This document shows, one piece after another, positions 61,201 to 64,000 of a DNA stretch of 64,000 nt (within the stretch, counting starts at the first letter, position 1; each line of letters begins with the position of its first letter). The notes under the pieces are model-generated. The model had not been told where the DNA came from, ran no database searches, and was given only the letters and a program-made list of their open reading frames with translations. The DNA comes from Liquidambar formosana (Eukaryota > Streptophyta > Magnoliopsida > Saxifragales > Altingiaceae): contig CM077833.1 of NCBI GenBank assembly GCA_039720395.1, positions 14,259,133 through 14,323,132 of the forward strand. Direction: 5' to 3'. Made by a program: the position numbers and the translations under genes.

Positions 61201-61806
61201 AGTGTACGAACCGGCGGCGAAACCAAGAACGTTGCCGACGGCCATGAAGAAGGAGAAGAGCGCGTTAGCGGAGCGCATCTTTTTCTGATTGTTACCGGAG
61301 AGATCCGCGAGGAGAGCCCGGCAGGGGCCTTGTAACATGTTGTTAGCGACGTCGAGGATCCAGAATCCGATCACGAAGACGGCGATGGCGCGGGGCTTGA
61401 CAGTTTTTTTGAGGGAATCACCGAAGAGGTGGCCGAGGTCGGCGGCGAAGCCGATGAGGAAGACGGCGATGGCGACGAGGGCGGCACCGGCGGCGATGAA
61501 GGGGCGGCGGCGGCCGAAGCGGGAGGTGCAGCGGTCGCTGTGGTAGCCGACGATGGGCTGGACCAGCATGCCGGAGATTGGGCCACAGAGCCAGATGAAC
61601 GCTGCCCATGTGTGTGGAATGCCGAGAAGCTGAACGTAGGGTGTCAAGAGGGAGAGCTGCAGGGCCCACCCGAATTGGATTCCTGCTGCTATTGATGCCA
61701 CCATGATTATCTTCTTCAGAGGGCTTGGACCTATTGGTGGTTCTTCTTGTTGCAGTTGAAAAGAAGAAGGCTTCTTCTCTTCTTTCACAGCCTCAGTACA
61801 CTCCAT
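58248..61806 (-). CDS. SUT1: Sucrose/H+ symporter, SUT1/SUC2 type, with one frameshift
   Basis: Exons 61806-60528, 58967-58904, 58811-58768 and 58433-58248, all GT-AG and in phase. The extra base at 60780 apart, they give 523 codons, normal for the family. It is a plasma-membrane, 12-helix MFS carrier that co-transports sucrose with protons for phloem loading. Seen: the helix-1 block [20 protein letters not shown], His65 in IPHTWA (equivalent to a residue essential in AtSUC1), RFGRRRPFI (96-104), an acidic central loop (EEEEGE), then [18 protein letters not shown], and after the frameshift [47 protein letters not shown] and a short C-tail. The extra base puts residue 343 onward out of frame, with a stop at 60640 (388 aa). 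The ATG at 61806 is chosen; the in-frame codon at 61821 is GTG. Could be a sequencing error or a null allele. Confidence 0.93.
58968..60527 (-). other. Intron 1 of the sucrose transporter
   Basis: 1560 bp of AT-rich sequence between GIPLA and VTYSIPF. No gene or complete element seen. A GGCAGGACCTGCCCCCACTC phrase near 59570 and GGCGGAGCCAGG near 58583 (in intron 3) look like ends of plant TIR elements, but they lie either side of exons 2 and 3, so they cannot be one insertion. Confidence 0.6.
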
Positions 61807-61814
61807 GGCTATAC

Positions 61815-61905
61815 AAATCACACAGATGCTATCACTCTCTCTCTTTCTCTTTCTCTTTCTCTTTCTCTCTCTCTGTCTACATATATATATAAATATAGGA
61901 GTATG
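61815..61905 (-). promoter_or_regulatory. Proximal promoter and GA-rich leader of the sucrose transporter
   Basis: On the minus strand a TATA-like stretch (TATATTTATATATATATG, about 61882-61900) lies about 80-95 bp upstream of the start codon. It is followed by a GA/GAAA-repeat (about 61828-61876) that would fall in the leader. Spacing is compatible with transcription starting near 61855-61870. GA-rich leaders are common in plant genes; function here is inferred. Confidence 0.5.
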
Positions 61906-63878
61906 TGTATGGTACTTGGGATGTCTGTTTCTTTGGCTTGGGGGAGGTGAGTTTGAGTTGGGGATGGAGTCGGAGTTGGGGTGTTTGCATGAAAATTTAT
62001 AGTGGAGGCCGGGGGTAAGGCCTTATCCTGTTTGAATTGGGTCTACAGGACAACTCATCAAATCCACGTGTACGAGTGTCATAAATTCTGTTTTCCAGCT
62101 TTAGAGAAGTGTAAATAAATCCATGCAGGTCGAGAGAATCATAACAACTGCCTTACATTAAATCTGTGGAAACAGACACACATACCATGAGATTATCACA
62201 TAAATTTATTTAATACAATTCGTATTTATTTTATTTTTTAGTAAATATGGTCTCCGACATGCAGTAGAATTAAATAATTTTGAGTGAATTGTTGATGCAG
62301 TGAAGGGTTACAAAATATTTTCGACATTATCCAGTACGAGCTTCCGCACCCCAAAGACTGTACAGAAATTAAATCAGAAGGGTTGGTCAGAGTGTTCATT
62401 GACTTAGGAGCAGGACAGGACACAACGTAAGGGATGGCAGACGATCGAAGGCCAACTTGCCAACTATTGGATCACGGAGAGGATCTGTACGTAGCGACTT
62501 TGGAAAACGTGTAGCTATGCCCCACACCTACTCTTTTTTTATCCGGATTTGGTGAAACCATCGACGTGATGGTGTGGTTCAACTCGTTTATAAAAGCAGT
62601 GGTGACTTCGGTCAAGAATATAAAAAATTTGTTGAGTAAACTCAGGTCAGTTAACTGTTTATTGCTTTTATGGACCATTTCGTAATCATCGAATCCCTAC
62701 TCACTTTTTTTCAATTGCAGAGGCCCATAAGCGAACAATTATTCCTCCTCACTTCTCACTAGTAAATTGCCCTTCCGTTTTTTCAACTGAAAATTTTTCA
62801 TGATGGAAGTGTTCAGCGGGAAAGAGGAAATTTTTTTTTTTTGGGTAATAGAAAACGAGAACAGGGAATTTTTGTTTGTCTTAAATCTTCTTTGACGGAC
62901 CTCTAGGACGCCCTCACCTACGGTTTGCAAACTAAAAACAAAAGCCTAAGAAAGATTCCTCTTGTACCAAACCTATGGTTCAACATTAAGATTAAGGGTA
63001 GGCGTGCCCTAAGAGGTCATCATTTTAATTTTTTGTAATTATCGTTACTTATGGGTATCGAAGATCTAACATGGATCATTAAAGGATTAATTTGGATTCG
63101 AATCTTAGCTCTCAATAGATTAAAGCTTAGGACATTCTTAATCATCAATCAAGAGAAGGAAAAAAATTTTAATAAATATAGAAAGAAGAAATTATTTTTA
63201 CTAAATGTATGTAAATACTTTTAGATAACCAAGATATATAACAATAATAAACAGTCATTTTTGTATGTAATCATCAAATTATTGTTGTCATCTATAAATC
63301 TAGACTAACCTACGAGCTAGGATAGTGTAAAGACAAAAGATCTTAGGAATCTGAGGATTTTGAAAACGAATTAATGCAAAATTTCATTCCAAATAATCTT
63401 TCACAACATCTTTTTTCTTTTCTTTTTTTTTTTCTGTGTGGAATAGGTCAGAAGGTAATTGATACAAAAAATAAGTTCCTCTGTGGAGGAACTATACCCT
63501 TCATGCATCAATTAATCAGGACTAGCTCCATATTATGAAATTCAGGTAAGATGCAACTTTTTGACTTAAAAAGTGCCTTGAAGACCTTAAAGTTCAATGT
63601 GTTTCATGTTTTCACATTAGCATTACAAATGACTAATGAACGCAAATTAAGATGCTTTCACATCATGGGAAGTTACTACTTCACTTCCCAGCACTTTATG
63701 TATTATCCACACCTAACAAATCTCTAATTAATGCTGAATTGATCTACTAACATTGAACCAAACATCATCAGGGTTGCAATCAGTAGTTTTCAAAAGATTA
63801 CAGCTACACCTTTACCTTAATCAAGAGTTCAAGACTAAACCCATGAGCTGTAGACTTCCATTCAACATGGTGGTCCCC
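61906..63878. other. Upstream intergenic DNA of the sucrose transporter
   Basis: No gene recognised. Short frames at 62238-62930 lack domains. Distal promoter elements may lie here but cannot be pinned by eye. Confidence 0.5.
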
Positions 63879-64000
63879 TATGTTAGAATACGCCCCAAAT
63901 TCCTATTCTAATATTGTTTCTTATTATAGAGTTATCTTTTTAGGAAAGTTTTTATTGAGATTTTTTGGTCTGAAGGAAATTGTATTTCTTGTCCAACAAG
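63879..64000 (+). mobile_element. Possible LTR start at the right edge
   Basis: TATGTTAGAATACGCCCCAA begins a stretch resembling the start of a plant copia LTR (TGTTAGAATA). It runs off the window, so it cannot be confirmed. Confidence 0.25.

Noticed and set aside
60624..61695. Several plus-strand frames of 73-152 codons
   Set aside because: They are antisense shadows of the GC-rich first exon of the sucrose transporter.

Overview
The window is plant nuclear DNA. It is AT-rich, its genes carry GT-AG introns, and it is packed with LTR retrotransposons, LINEs, SINEs and hAT-type elements. The sucrose transporter is of the SUT1/SUC2 type, which is eudicot-specific, so a eudicot is likely. I cannot name the species. 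Long introns and high transposon density suggest a medium-to-large, possibly woody-plant genome.

Only three protein genes are well supported, all on the minus strand. (1) An intronless GRAS transcription factor (8866-10239, 457 aa) with an N-terminal LxLxL motif; by recollection it resembles the RAD1/TF80 branch linked to arbuscular mycorrhiza. (2) A 14-exon EMB8/YheT-type alpha/beta-hydrolase whose coding sequence I assembled exon by exon from 47752 down to 16762. It is 580 codons spread over 31 kb, with a Ser/Asp/His triad and a predicted membrane anchor near each end. (3) A four-exon sucrose/H+ symporter (61806 down to 58248) with all splice sites intact but one extra base at 60780 that shifts the frame after residue 342.

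Region by region: 1-6.3 kb is nested LTR material, including a solo LTR with a perfect 5-bp target duplication inside another LTR-like sequence. 6.3-8.9 kb is quiet. 8.9-10.7 kb is the GRAS gene and its upstream DNA. 10.7-16.7 kb is repeats and microsatellites. 16.8-47.8 kb is the hydrolase gene, whose introns hold a short-LTR (TRIM-like) family, one copy nested in a copia remnant, a SINE with target duplications, LINE pieces, a long-TIR element, MITEs and a hAT-like element. 47.8-58.2 kb is intergenic, with a second hAT-like element (perfect 8-bp target duplication) and an internally deleted Ty1/copia element. 58.2-61.9 kb is the sucrose transporter, and 61.9-64 kb is quiet.

The three genes have unrelated jobs (transcription control, lipid/ester hydrolysis at a membrane, sucrose loading), and nothing suggests they are co-regulated. 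The structurally most unusual signal is a group of TIR elements (37311-38534, 50000-51407 and probably 33186-33838) whose ends carry dense arrays of a short motif that differs between elements. Two of them have 8-bp target duplications.
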